From Salminus brasiliensis (Eukaryota; Chordata; Actinopteri; Characiformes; Bryconidae), in NCBI RefSeq assembly GCF_030463535.1, contig NC_132899.1, positions 15,781,490-15,845,489 of the forward strand: DNA of 64,000 nt. Reading direction: 5' to 3'. Every line of letters begins with the position of its first letter. Within the stretch, counting starts at the first letter, position 1. Positions 11,280 through 23,040 of the stretch are shown piece after piece. A model generated the notes under the pieces. It saw nothing but the letters and a program-made list of their open reading frames with translations. It had not been told where the DNA came from and did no database searches. Position numbers and translations under genes: made by a program.

Positions 11280-14200
11280 TTGAATAATCCTTGAAGCCTC
11301 ACATGGAGCTGTTGTAATTCTCCAGCTGAAAAATTCAGGAAACTCATTTGCTCATTTCTGATTCCAAATCCTTGAATATTTGCTTTTTTTCACAGGTGCT
11401 TTTGGGCAGGTGAGAGGTCCACAGCCTGGCTATGCCGGACCGTATCCTGGGCAGCAAGGCTATGGAGCTGCCCCTCCTGCACCGGCTCCTGCTCCAGCAG
11501 CACCAAAGAGACTCGACCCAGACTCCATCCCTAGCCCGGTACGTACAGATTAGATCATCATGTGCTTATTCTTTTATATTTCACGGTTTCTACCACTGTT
11601 TAACACTGTTTTACATCCATCGTCTTTGTAGCGCTCAATGTGTTGATTAACTTATTTACACGTGCACAAACGCATCCTTAGAGCATTATTCTCACTCATG
11701 TATATGGTTTCAGTATAATAATTGTTTATCGTAATATGTGGATTGTGTTGTGTAAGCAAGGCTATGCTCTGGAGTCTCCTGTGTCTGATGTGCATGTACC
11801 ATGGCGGGGTAACATAGATAGCGTATGACAATTTTTTGTCTGTCAAGGCTCCAAAAAGCTCTGCTTTAATATTGCATGTGTTGCTGGCAGTATCTGCACC
11901 CATGTTCACTGGTATTGCTAAACATTGTGATTAATCATGGTTATTCTATCCTTGAAAGCAGAGGTACTGTAACTGTGGTTACACTTCTGTTTATCTTCTC
12001 TCTGCTCTCTCTTTTTTTTTTTTTTTTTTTTTTTGGGCTTTCCTCTTTTCTATTTAATTTGCTGGACTAAATTGTTAAACTATAAAGCAAGCCTCTGACA
12101 TACCGCCTGTGCAGAAAACACGACATAGAATAGACCCAGACGCTATTCCCAGCCCAGTAAGTGCCCTGTGTATCTCTGCACTTCTCTGTTGTTGCACTAA
12201 CCCTAATCACTCTCCTCAGTACTCATTCCTGTCCCAGCCCACCTTTCTGTAATACCAATGACTCTGTTTAGAGCTCTACAGTTGTGTAGCATCTTTAGAT
12301 ATGTTGTTTAAATATCTGTTAGAGCAATGTTGATAAGTAGTATGTTAAGAATTTAGCATAAAAAATGACCATAATATCTAGGTTTACTCCATAATTGGAC
12401 ACCAAGTATGACTAGCTTTGTTAGCACAGCAAATGAGAATGGAGTTCAAATACATCATTACTTTAACTAAAATTAGGAAGAACTAGAAATGTTGAGCATG
12501 TCTAGCAGGTCATTGGTACCCTTGTTGTGTTGTCCCTTCTTGTCTCCTTGCATGCTAGCTAGTTTCTGCCTGTATATGACTATGCATTACTAGCTTAGTG
12601 AATGAAAAAGCTAGTGGTCTTCATTTCTCTGTAAGCATGGTCCCAAATTTAAAATCTGCTTAATCTTACATGATACCTAAAATGTGGAAGTGTTATTTTC
12701 TTTTTGTAAGGGTGTGTGCGCGCATGCTATATGTGAATTTTGGTCTAGAGACTTATTGTGCGATTTGTATTTGCTTGTTCTCTTAGATTCAGGTGATCGA
12801 GGATGACAAAGCAAACAAAGGCAGTGAGCCTTTTGTTACGGGGGTAAGAGGACAAGCCCCACCTCTTGTCACTACTAACTTTCAAGTTAAAGATCAAGGT
12901 AAGAGAACCGAAAGAATTTCTGCCTGCACAGTAGAACCGAGACCTAATATCAATCACTTTTGAGTTAATGGAAGATGAGTAAATTGTGTGTGTGAGTATG
13001 TCATTAAAATACTGTTGTATGCTGTCTCATTTTCATATGAAGGAGTGTGTTTGTTTTTTGGCTGTTCACAGGGAATGCAAGTCCACGGTTCATCCGCTGC
13101 ACAGCCTATAACATACCCTGCACCTCAGACATGGCCAAACAGTCCCAGGTGCCCTTGGCTGCAGTAATCAAACCGCTGGCTACTCTTCCTCCAGATGAAG
13201 TAAGACATTGTATCATTACACACTGTGAGTCTTGGCCCTCTGCTTGTGGCTGTTCTCTTTGTCAAGCCAAATAGTATTCAAGTAGACGTGTGCATGGGAG
13301 CTGAGGTATTCAGCGGAGTCGTGAGATTACTATTTGAGTATTTCTTACAGAAGGTTGCAAGGGAAAATTTACAGGCTGACCATTAAAGAACACTTTATGA
13401 CTGACCACTCCACTTTACTTTAGCTAGAGCCAGAAACAGTGGCAAGGTAGTTCTCTGCTTTGTGCCTTACCTAGCTGTAGTGTTGGTGCTGGCACTTTAG
13501 CTTGTCTAAAAATAAAAAGTAGCATCCATTGCTTTTCTAAAACTATTGTTTTGCCATGCCTAAATTACCCATGTGGAAAAAGTAATTGCCCCCTTAAACA
13601 AAAGTAATTGTGGTACCTTTTAGCAGCAACAACTGTATCCAAATGCTTCCTGTAAGTGGAGATCAGTCTTTCAGATCACGGTGGGTAAATTTTGATCCAC
13701 TTTTGATCTGCTGTTTAAGCTTCTGCCAAAGCAGCTCAATTGAGTTCAAAGTCAGGACCTTGATTAAACCTCTCGAGTTATTTGAGGTAGACTTGCTCTT
13801 GTAATGCTGCATGACAAATGTGTTAGATTACAGATTAAAGACCAGTCATTCTCCTGCAGAATTTTAGATTTTTGTTTTTTAACATTGCAACTTTCCCATG
13901 GATGACACCCCCCCCCCCCCCTCTTTATTTTATTTGTTTCTAATGGTAGAATTATTAATGCTGAATATATTTGAGCTGAGCAAGGCCTGTAGTTCCTGGG
14001 TTTCACCCTTTTAGCCGTTTAAGTAATGGTTTATATTTGGAAGTGTGGGCAGTAATCAAGCCTTAGTTTATGTAATGTATTAGAAGTATTGTTATTATGG
14101 TGATTGAGGGGATTATTTTCACACATGGTTAGTTGGTGTTTGAGAACTTCATGACAAAAGTGTAAAAACTGAAGAAAAAGTAGATGTGTTCTTGCTTCAC

Positions 14201-14551
14201 TACCAAAAACTGAGCAAATGAACCCCCCCATCTTATTTCTCTACCTCTCAGAACCCCCCATATATAGTGGACCATGGAGAAAGCGGCCCTATTCGCTGTA
14301 ACCGCTGTAAAGCCTACATGTGTCCCTACATGCAGTTCATTGAGGGCGGCCGACGCTTCCAGTGTGGCTTCTGCAGCTGTGTCACAGAGGGTATGGCTGC
14401 CAGATTTTTATGGCCTATTAGTCATCAGGTGTTGTAATAGTACATTAATTTCCTAAGCATTGCCTTTGTGTGAATGGAACTCCAAATGACTTGTTTGATT
14501 GAGATCAGGGCGTGACTTGACATGTTTGCCAAAGAGGAATATTTATTTAAC

Positions 14552-14593
<42 letters not shown>

Positions 14594-17500
14594 CACAAAT
14601 TCTTGTCACAGTGCCTCCCAGTTACTTCCAGCATCTGGACCACACAGGGAAGCGTGTAGATTGCTGTGACCGACCAGAACTCTCCATGGGCAGCTATGAG
14701 TTCCTAGCCACAGTGGACTACTGTAAGGTATGCATTCCAAACTTTCAGGTCCTTGTGAATTGTTTGTCAACCCAAAATGGGTCCAGTATAGCAAGTTTGA
14801 AGAATGTGTGAGTTTCTCGTGCATTTCATTTATTTGTTCCTTGCTTACAGAATAACAAGATCCCCCAGCCTCCTGCCTTCATCTTTTTGATCGATGTGTC
14901 CTACAATGCTGTGAAAAATGGCATGGTGAGAATTGTATGCCAGGAGCTCAAGACCTTGTTGGACTACTTGCCCAGGTACAGCTTCACAGGAGTTAATATT
15001 AATGTTTGTTTAGCAAGCCGATCCAGCGCCATTATTCAGAGGATTCAGTTCCTCATGTATTGTATTGTTTTGTGTTGTGTTTTTCTCTAGCGAGCACCCT
15101 GATGTGCAATCCAATATACGAGTGGGCTTTGTAACCTACAACAAAGTGCTACATTTCTATAACGTGAAAGCATCTCTGGCCCAGCCTCAGATGATGGTGG
15201 TCTCGGACGTAGCAGACATGTTTGTGCCCCTCTTGGACGGGTTTCTTGTTAATGTCTCAGAGTCCAGGGTTGTTATCGAGAGGTAGGTTTGATCATGTCT
15301 GCCTGCCTTTTTTAGATATAATATAAATGTGATGATAAACCATTTAACATGCATGGTCTTTTGTCCCTAGTTTGCTGGACCAGATTCCAGACATGTTTGC
15401 AGACACACGAGAGACTGAGACAGTGTTTGGCCCTGTTATTCAAGCAGGGCTGGAAGCACTCAAGGTATTTTCAGATCTTCTCTGCACATCTATAGATAGA
15501 TGTTTAGACTGATTTATAGCAGATATTGTTCTGTGAAGATTAGTCACAGTCAAAGGCCCTGTCTACGTGTATCTGGATTTATTTTTTTTTTTAATTGAGT
15601 AATGTTTATTTTTTGTTTGCATTTTGGCCTCCCATACATGTGTTTGATCACATGAAAACAGAGCCTTTTAAAAACGCTTTCCAAGGTGAAAACGTTTAAA
15701 AACTAGGGTGTTGTCATGTGGACGGGAAAGCTCTAATCTTGCGCACAATTCAAATACCTTGTTACTCTCTATGTAGTGAACTACATAAAACTTAAACAGG
15801 TATAAAACTTTTACAGGCAGCACTAGATTTCAGATTTCACCATGAATAAATGCAAATACAAAATGTTTAATTTGCGTTTAGAATCCATGATTTGCATAGT
15901 ACACTACATAGGGAGGAGTGTATAATTTAGGTTTAAGCCTCTGTTTTTTCCTCTTTCTTCATTGTGTCTTGATGTCTTTTTCCATGACTCAGTACCATGC
16001 AAGTGTTTTCGTCTGTGTTTTTAGAACTGTCCATATATGTGTGGACATAGCCTAAATGCCACAAAAGTTTTAATGGTGTTGTACTTTTACAATATGAATT
16101 TGAAGAGTGAAATATGGCTGCTCTTTCCAAGGCTGCAGACTGTGCTGGAAAGCTCTTTGTCTTCCACTCCTCTCTGCCCATTGCTGAGGCTCCAGGCAAG
16201 CTGAAGAACAGAGAGGACAAAAAACTGGTGGGCACAGACAAAGAAAAGGTACAGTCTTTAATCTTCTACCTCATAGAATCTTTTGACACTCCCACGGGTT
16301 TCAAATTAAAGTAATACACTTTACTTTTTTAACTTAATACATAAATTAACGTTTTCTGAAGCATGTCACTTTCCTCAGAATTGTGATTTCATTCCCCCTC
16401 TATCTCTTGTTTTCTTTAGTCATTATTCCAGCCCCAAGTGAGTTTTTACGCTAACCTGGCAAAGGAGTGTGTGACACAGGGCTGCTGCGTTGATCTCTTC
16501 TTGTTTCCTAATCAGTATGTGGATGTGGCCACGTTAGGGGTGGTCCCCACATCAACAGGTGGCTCTGTCTACAAATACACATATTTCCAGGTTAGTACAG
16601 GAAACCTCAGGGTATTTGTTTTGATGGGTCTATAAATTGCTGTGTTGCACTTGTGGTATGGTGATGATAAAATGCTTAGTCATGTGCTCATATTCTGCTT
16701 GTGATTGTATGTCAGGCTCAATCTGACCAGGAGCGGTTCCTGAATGATCTCAGGAAAGACATACAGAAGCCAATGGGCTTTGATGCAGTGATGAGAGTCC
16801 GAACCAGCACTGGTGAGTGTCCATCCTTGGCGCTATAACTGAAGTCGAGAATGTCTGGTGGCTGTCCTCCAAGGGAGGGCTGTGAGTTTGGAACAGATTG
16901 CGTTTGAGACCGCGTTTTCAATTGATCTTTACCAGGAATCCGGGCCACAGACTTTTTTGGTTCCTTCTACATGAGCAATACCACAGATGTGGAGCTAGCA
17001 GGTCTGGACTGTGACAAGACCGTCACAGTGGAGTTCAGACATGATGATAAGCTCAGTGAGGAGACTGGTGCGCTCATGCAGGTTTGTGAAAAGGAGAGAG
17101 TGTTAACCTGCATCTTGAATCATTTTTTTTTGGTCCACTTTGCTGACCTTTGTTCTTTATTTTGTGTGTCTGCAGTGTGCTGTACTTTACACCAGCTGTA
17201 GTGGTCAGCGGCGGCTACGCATCCACAACATGGCAGTAAACTGCTGTGCCCAGCTAGCTGACCTATACAGAAACTGTGAGACAGACACCATCATAAACTT
17301 CTTTGCCAAGTATGGTGAGTGAGACAGTGTTATCCTGAACTTGGCATCTGCTCTACAACATTTATATATAGTATGGGTTTCTTTAATGATGAACTAATGG
17401 TTTTTGTGCTCATGTGATTTATAGCATATCGTAGTGTGCTGAACAACCCTACCAAGAACGTGCGGGACAGTCTGGTCAACCAGTGCGCCCAAATCCTGGC

Positions 17501-18683
17501 ATGCTACCGCAAAAACTGTGCCAGCCCATCTTCTGCTGGACAGGTGAGTTCTGTATTGTTACTAGTAGCGTTGATTTCACTTTATTGCAGATTCATTTAT
17601 TGTTGTTTGCATGCTAGAGCACAGTTGGGATGCGCATAATTGGTTAATTATCTAACAATCCAAGCCTCTGTTTTTACAGCTGATCCTCCCAGAGTGTATG
17701 AAGCTGCTCCCTGTTTACCTTAATTGTGTGCTGAAAAGTGATGTTCTGCACCCCGGAGCTGATGTTTCCCTGGACGACCGCGCCTACCTAAGACAGCTGG
17801 TCAGCGCCATGGATGTGGCAGAGAGCCATGTGTTCTTTTACCCACGACTGCTACCAGTGGTGAGACACAGTGGTTGGCATACTGTTCTTTGCATGTGTCT
17901 ACTGCTCTGAACATAATAACAGAATAAGCCAGCATCCAAGTTTTAAAAGGCAGAATTTTCACAGAATTATTATTATTTTTTTTTTTTCTAAAACATTTTA
18001 TCTACATTTGTGTCCTCAATTATCTCCTATCTCTGTATAGCACAAGCTGGATGTAGAGAGCAACGTTCTTCCTGTAGCCATTAGGGACTCTGAAGAAAGG
18101 TTGTCTAAAGGGGGAATATACCTGCTGGAGACCGGGCTCAATCTTTTCCTGTGGGTGGGGGCCAATTCACAACAGGAGCTCCTCCAGAACATCTTTGGCA
18201 CGCCTGCATTCAGCCAGATAGATGCCAACATGGTACGACTCTCAACTCGACTCTCACCTTGTGCATCGTGTAATCTCTCATTTTTTGTGTTGCATTCATA
18301 GCTAATCTTATGTTTTACTATTAGACGTCTTTGCCGATTTTGGATAATCCATACTCGAAGAGGCTGAATGAGATTATTGAGTCTTTCCGTGTGCAGCGCT
18401 CTCGCTACATGAAGGTAAAACCTGTCAGCAGCTGCTTTTTGCTTTCTTCTACTTTCTCTTTTCCTATTTACATTGTGGCCTCTTTTCATCTTCCATATGT
18501 CCTTTTACCAATAAGACCAACTGTTGATACTCTTTGTTTCAGCTGATGGTGGTAAAGCAAGAAGACAAGCTAGAGCTCATCTTCAAACACTTCCTTGTGG
18601 AGGACAAAAACAATAGTGGTGGGGCATCGTACGTGGACTTCTTGTGTCATATGCACAAGGAGATTCGCCAGCTCCTAAGCTAG
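6858..18683 (+). CDS. sec24c: Sec24C, COPII coat cargo-adaptor subunit (complete coding region)
   Basis: Sec24 pairs with Sec23 in the inner COPII coat and binds cargo at ER exit sites. Core exons: 6858-7029, 8616-8733, 9252-9421, 9515-10228, 11396-11538, 12787-12898, 13072-13199, 14252-14390, 14612-14727, 14851-14975, 15091-15282, 15371-15464, 16132-16248, 16420-16590, 16716-16812, 16936-17081, 17176-17314, 17425-17543, 17680-17859, 18041-18232, 18325-18414, 18543-18683. They total 3615 nt, 1204 residues plus stop, with all phases and splice sites consistent. Human SEC24C has 1094 residues. The N-terminus (MNVNQQP, then [17 protein letters not shown]) and the end [18 protein letters not shown] are typical of SEC24C rather than SEC24D. 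Order: disordered Pro/Gln-rich region (1-440), zinc finger (about 535-560), trunk (about 610-850), beta-sandwich and helical regions (about 860-1050), gelsolin-like domain (about 1065-1190). Start context AAAATGA is good. Two additional in-frame exons are listed separately. Confidence 0.96.
8117..8203 (+). CDS. sec24c: candidate 29-codon cassette exon of sec24c
   Basis: A pyrimidine-rich tract ending TTGTATTTCAG precedes base 8117, and a TAG/GTAACT donor follows 8203. The segment is 87 nt, enters and leaves in phase 1 exactly like the flanking exons (7029 and 8616), and is open throughout. Inserted after residue 57 it would add a Ser/Ala/Leu-rich peptide beginning [13 protein letters not shown] and ending SSSPLDL to the disordered N-terminal arm. 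No transcript evidence is available here. Confidence 0.6.
9006..9085. repeat. (AT)40 microsatellite in sec24c intron
   Basis: Eighty uninterrupted bases of alternating A and T, in the intron between exons 8616-8733 and 9252-9421, only about 170 bp upstream of the downstream acceptor. Confidence 0.97.
9515..10228 (+). CDS. sec24c: sec24c large Pro/Gln/Ser-rich exon (N-terminal arm)
   Basis: A single 714-nt exon codes about 238 residues made almost only of Pro, Ala, Ser, Gln and Gly. It contains many PPP/PPxP runs, LPPVQAAHP and repeated QPGM motifs ([27 protein letters not shown]). This region is disordered in Sec24 proteins. It accounts for most of the extra length over human SEC24C. An overlapping Leu-rich frame is a by-product of the C-rich composition. 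Confidence 0.9.
11191..11277. repeat. (TA)43 microsatellite in sec24c intron
   Basis: Eighty-seven bases of pure TA in the intron before exon 11396-11538, ending about 120 bp upstream of its acceptor. Confidence 0.97.
12115..12156 (+). CDS. sec24c: candidate 42-nt microexon of sec24c duplicating the DPDxIPSP motif
   Basis: Between exons 11396-11538 and 12787-12898, GTGCAG is followed by 14 open codons, [14 protein letters not shown], and a GTAAGTG donor. Both ends are phase 0, matching the junction it would be inserted into. The upstream constitutive exon ends [11 protein letters not shown], so this is a second, diverged copy of the same motif just before IQVIEDD. An alternative in-frame acceptor at 12087/12088 (AAAG, following a long T tract) would make it 69 nt and add QASDIPPVQ. 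It cannot replace the upstream exon, which starts in phase 1, so it would be an insertion. Confidence 0.6.
13565..13840. mobile_element. DNA-transposon relic (Tc1/mariner-like flavour) in sec24c intron
   Basis: The stretch from GTGGAAAAAGTAATTGCCCC through CGCTTCCTGTAA-like, GATCAGTCTTTCA, AGCTCAATTGAGTTCAAAGT and GTAGACTTGCT matches my memory of a widespread fish DNA-transposon internal region in diverged, deleted form. There is no open frame. Boundaries are approximate. Confidence 0.5.
14252..14390 (+). CDS. sec24c: sec24c zinc-finger exon
   Basis: Codes the Sec23/Sec24-type zinc finger: CNRC, then 18 residues, then CGFC (Cys535, 538, 557, 560 in the core numbering), within a [16 protein letters not shown] context. 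All four zinc-binding cysteines are present. It is flanked by CTCTCAG and a GAGG/GTATGG donor. Confidence 0.93.
14555..14586. repeat. poly-T tract, 32 bases
   Basis: Uninterrupted T run just upstream of the acceptor of sec24c exon 14612-14727, where it may serve as an extended pyrimidine tract. Confidence 0.95.
14851..16812 (+). CDS. sec24c: sec24c trunk-domain exons (six)
   Basis: Exons 14851-14975, 15091-15282, 15371-15464, 16132-16248, 16420-16590 and 16716-16812 code the vWA-like trunk that contacts Sec23 and membrane. They include [66 protein letters not shown] and [20 protein letters not shown]. The residues are almost unchanged from mammalian SEC24C/D, as usual for this domain. Confidence 0.93.
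15549..16065. mobile_element. non-autonomous hAT-like DNA transposon relic in sec24c intron
   Basis: Opens with GGCCCTGTCTACGTGTAT and closes with TATGTGTGGACATAGCCT, which are imperfect inverted copies of each other. The interior has the GAAAACAGAGCCTTTTAAAA / AAAACGTTT-type words of a common fish element with a (C)GTGTGGAC theme. It almost fills the intron between exons 15371-15464 and 16132-16248. Superfamily assignment is tentative. Confidence 0.55.
18041..18683 (+). CDS. sec24c: sec24c C-terminal gelsolin-like exons (three)
   Basis: Exons 18041-18232, 18325-18414 and 18543-18683 code [19 protein letters not shown], the linker [35 protein letters not shown] and [18 protein letters not shown], ending in TAG at 18681-18683. 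This is the gelsolin repeat that closes Sec24. Confidence 0.93.
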
Positions 18684-18738
18684 GAGAGCCCCGGTACCCT
18701 TTATTCAGACGCGCTTTATCCTTTTTATTTGACCCAAT

Positions 18739-18744
18739 AATAAA
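18739..18744 (+). promoter_or_regulatory. AATAAA polyadenylation signal, proximal (sec24c)
   Basis: Canonical hexamer 56 bp after the sec24c stop codon. Confidence 0.5.
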
Positions 18745-20818
18745 TTAAATCCCTCCTCCCATCATCTTCTCTCCTCCTCTTATATAATCGTATCCAGGGT
18801 GAGGGGGGAAAAGCCACCTGTTAGGTTCAGGCAAGGATGCTCTCTTTGACTCCGAGGTCTGTATGGTTTATGGTTTTGGGTAAAGGTGTGCAGGTTTCAC
18901 TGGATGGATGTCTGTGTGCATGAATGCTTGTATACATGAATTATGTATCAGAAGCGTTTGATCAGTTCACCACCCCTTATAGCCGATCAGAGGGATCAGT
19001 CTATTCAGAACAAACACTTCTGTGCAAAAAATAAACAATCAAGAGGTAGGAGCTCAAACGGGCTTCATTATTGTGTGTGTGTGTGTGTGCACGCATGTTA
19101 AGACTGTGAACCGGTTGATAATGTGGAAAACACTGGCACTGTACTGCGGGTGGGATAGGGAGGCATAAACTGACAGCATTAATGATTGAACCGGACATTC
19201 GTAAAAAAATAAACGACACAATGCGGGATCCTGATGAAACTTTCCAAATAACTTATTGTTTTCATGATTGTTTTGTTCAGTTAGTCCTTGTGTTTGTTTT
19301 CGTTCAACCATGGCCTTACTGATCCCATTTCACACCCATTTCCTGCTGTTCATTTATTATTTTTTTGTTACAGTCATTGTAATCCTTATTGTTTTTAAAG
19401 TGTGCAAAAAAACAAACATGTTGACTAATAGATTATATGGGAAGCTGAGTGTATTTTAAGTGTGCTCTTCACTGTCCTTATAAACATCTTAACTCTTGAG
19501 ATATAACTCACTATAACAATTCTATGCATCAGCTTAGCTGTGGATGGAGGAGCAAGAGTGTTGGCTAAATTCAACGGGAACAGAAATCGGTCGTCTGCCC
19601 TGATCTGTCAGAGCCAACCTTGTGGCCCTGGGCATGCATAGCGCTGTTCTGGTGGGCGCACTGGGAATGAATGAATGAATGAGTGAATGAAGGATTCTCC
19701 TATTGGAGAGGATATATGGACCCCTTATGGATGCCTCTCTGACTGGGCTGGTTGTAGTTCAGATCAGCCAGCTGAATGGGAATTTCACAGTTGAGCTGGG
19801 TTTTTAAAGAGGATGGGAATTGTAGTCCATATGGCAGTCCATCTTGAATGGAAGCTTCACTACTTGGGCATATATTACGGGAACGGGAACAATCGCGCAT
19901 TACTGTTCCTGGTTGTCTGTGTATACATTTTTTTTTTTTTTTTTCCCTGTTTAAATTTGATTCACTGGTAACCTCGAATGTCCTGATCATCCTGTATCAT
20001 TTTCCAAACTAAAATTGTTTTCTAAATCTGTTTGAGGGTTGTAATCCTAGGGCAGGTTGAGCTTGGTGCTGGCTTCCTCACGGCTGAGCATGAGCGCTCC
20101 TCTGGCTTGGGTTTGTCTTTCTTTTTAGTGAAACCTTTTGTACAAATGAAAGCATATGGCAAGGGAGTGGAGTGAGTGATCAATTGATTTAGAGCTGCCG
20201 ATTTCTTAGCCGTTTTCCAAGTGAGCGCCACTTTCAAGCACATGCGGGATTGTGACCTGAAAAGCAATCAACACTGAATACCTTGTCATCACATTTATTA
20301 CATGTACAGAATTAAAAATCACATTTTAAAAACCATGCTCAGTTAGTGTGCTTTGTTGGGTGCGTCAAGTAATAAATTATAATTTTCTTTTTAATTGCCC
20401 ATTTTTCTGGAAAAGACTAGGAAAGGGAATGCATCATCTCAGACTTCCTCTTTCTTTGTCTGTTTTGAGGTTGTTTTTTTTTTTTTTTTTTTTTAATATC
20501 ATCTTTACCATCTTCCCTAGCATTGAATGCTTTTGAGTACGGGAGAAGGGAGATTTTGAGAAAGGGGCTTCTTGAAGTGTCCCACTGTAATCATGGCAGT
20601 TTTTGTGTTTGTATGAAAGTAGATCCCAGTGAAGCTTCTTTTTGCAAAAGTGAAGAACTGAGGGATCTGCTTTAAACAGTGATTTGTTTTTCCTCTGTCA
20701 TTTTTAATTTGTTTGAGTTTTTTCTTTTTCCTTCTATTCTTGGCTTTGTCCTTCATAACTTCCCACTCTGATCACTGTCTGTTCATAACTACTGTTCCAT
20801 TTTTGCCATATAACTGCA

Positions 20819-20824
20819 AATAAA
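20819..20824 (+). promoter_or_regulatory. AATAAA polyadenylation signal, distal candidate (sec24c)
   Basis: Canonical hexamer with a downstream G/T-rich stretch near 20866-20880. It would give a 3' UTR of about 2.1 kb. Confidence 0.45.
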
Positions 20825-20829
20825 CTGGT

Positions 20830-21715
20830 TTTACTTTAGTCATCCCATGGCTTTTACAGGTGATCAAGTGTATGTGACATCTCATGGGTAATTTTTCTGA
20901 GCTTGCTTCTTTCTTTTATACTCCATCAGTTGTGAATGCTCCACAGATCCTTTAGCTCGTGGCACTGCAGGAGTGATGTGACTTAGGAATGACTTGGAAT
21001 ATCAAATGATTAAAGTGGTTGTTTTAGAGTATTCCACAAATGTGTGTGTGATTTACTTACTGAAGGCAGCACTCTGCTGGTGAGCCGCAGTCTGAACAGA
21101 GCTTTATTCTATTAATAAAAGTACTGCTATTTTAAAAGCAGAAGGGCTGAGGACGCATTGTGGTGCGTTTTTAAAAGTTGCAGACTAAGCGCAGGCCTTT
21201 TTTAAGCCATTGCCAAGCCTCGAACTGTGGTAGACTGCTTTTTAGTAAAAAGTGTGGGTGGGTGTGTGCTGCAGAGTGCTCACACAGCAGTGGGATCAGT
21301 TCTCACTCCCTGTGTCAGCACATTACATTTTGCCAACATATGTATCCTGAAGTCTATATTCTACTATTGTGGAGGAAATGCCCCTATTTAAAGCTAAAGA
21401 AATAGAGCATGCGTTTAACGGGAGTACAGGTGGTAAGTTTAGTTACAACAGCAGCCAGTTTTATTCCATAGCACAAAAGTAAAATCTAAAAAAAGGTAGG
21501 AAGCACCTTGATAATTTTTTTATGAGCTACTTGTTTTACAGAATGCATCCTTTTGGTCTCATTTGTCATTTCTAGACCTTGCCTTTTTAATAAAAAAAAA
21601 ATGTAATTGAGGCTTTTATTCTTATTCAAAAGTCAGACATTTCATGTCAGTCTTTTACTTAAACAGATTTATATGCGATAAATGAAGATATGAATTTCAT
21701 TCCATTATTAATATT
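20830..21715. other. intergenic, nothing recognised
   Basis: No coding segment or clear repeat family was seen. A TTTTTAATAAAAAAAAA stretch near 21585 is A-rich only. Confidence 0.5.
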
Positions 21716-21719
21716 ATTA

Positions 21720-22145
21720 TTGCAACAATAATTATTTTTACCCAATTTACTTCGGCAACTACCCAACCCACTTTAGTACCCCCCCCCAACATATGTAATG
21801 CTCCCGACCCTGGAAGGATAAGGTCTGACACATGCCTCCTCCAACACATGCACAACCAGCCATCGTCTTTTTCTTTTCTTTTTTTAACACTGCTGCTGAT
21901 GCAACATCACCAGGGAACCAACAAACTCCTAGGAAAGCGCGGGGTACACAGCTCTGATGCATTGGCTAGCATCACACTTAAGTTAGGGGAAGAAAAAGAG
22001 CCATCTATCCGTCCGCTTCCAATGGTTGCTGCTGATCGTAGGCTGTGAAGCTGAGGAGTTTAAAAACTCCACTCGTACCCGCGCAACACACTACACACCA
22101 CTAACACACCAGTGTTACCCACCGCCCAAATACTACCTGCTCTGT
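21720..22145 (-). repeat. dispersed retroposon-like repeat with AAT-rich tail
   Basis: Read on the minus strand, a GC-richer body ends in TTGGGTAAAAATAATTATTG followed by an AAT-rich tail (plus strand about 21700-21740). Body plus microsatellite-like tail suggests a retroposed copy. The words GGTCAGGAGCATTAC-like and GGGTTGGGTAGTTGCC-like resemble a fish dispersed repeat I recall but cannot name. Confidence 0.4.
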
Positions 22146-22763
22146 GGTGGTCCTGTGGATCTGCAGAGAAACAGATGTACTGTATATGATGAGTAAAAAG
22201 AAAAAGATCAACTTACCTCTGAAGGTTTCCAAGGTGACAAATCCCAGGAATGTAGTGATAACACAACAGAATTAATTCGATCATCACCATTCAGTAAATA
22301 TGCTGAATTGTCAAGAGAGTCAATAAGAGAGGGGAACATCTTACCCTGAAGAGCTTCTTCTTCCCAAGTGATTAGATAATGTGGATGCTTTACTTGCTTT
22401 ACAGAATAATCGGAACTGATCTGCTCTCCCTATGACATTTTGCAGCAAATGGGCAAAAAAGAACCGTGCAGTATATTTCATATTTCCTATTACATTTCAG
22501 TATATATGTTGATTTGGGGAAAAAAGGGCAGAGGGGGTGGCAATAAATGTTAATCCTTCTCTGTAAATCCGCAGATCCAGCTTTATTTCTGATTGCCGTG
22601 GCCTGTTTTATAGGTTAGCCTGTACCATTCCTGCTGGTCAGGCCAGATGTAGTTGCTGAGTATTAAAATCCAGGTGCCAGCAGGCTACATGCAGCATGAT
22701 CATCACACACACAGCTGCTGCATTCTGTTAACATCAGGAGAGAACTCATTCCAGTGCCTCTCG

Positions 22764-22774
22764 CACCTCCCTCC

Positions 22775-22808
<34 letters not shown>

Positions 22809-22810
22809 CC
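22764..22810. repeat. (CT)n-rich microsatellite
   Basis: CCTCCCTCCCTCT followed by a CT dinucleotide run, interrupted by TTT and GT. Confidence 0.85.
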
Positions 22811-22895
22811 CATTGCTCATGGGGAGTGTTTGAGTAAATGAAACACCTGCTCAAACTCTATTTGTTTGTCCATCTGTAACATGCTCACTTCTACT

Positions 22896-22922
22896 CACAC
22901 ACACACACACACACACACACAC
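22896..22922. repeat. (CA)13 microsatellite
   Basis: Uninterrupted CA dinucleotides. Confidence 0.93.
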
Positions 22923-23040
22923 TGTTGTTTTGGGGGGTTTTTTGGCTCTAAATCACTCTTTGGTATGTTGAGCATGGTAAGAAATAAGAGCACTGGAAAT
23001 TATATATAAATCTCAAGGTTCCAGGTTTGGGATCTACTGC

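Larger units (their letters stand above)
18684..20824 (+). other. sec24c: probable sec24c 3' UTR
   Basis: No gene follows the TAG at 18683, and this interval is relatively free of transposon relics. AATAAA signals occur at 18739-18744, 19030-19035 and 20819-20824. The last is followed within about 50 bases by a GTGTATGTG-type G/T-rich stretch, so alternative 3' ends are likely. The true end cannot be fixed from sequence alone. Confidence 0.5.

Noticed and set aside
16718..16948. 76-codon minus-strand frame within sec24c
   Set aside because: Antisense shadow of a sec24c exon and adjacent intron.
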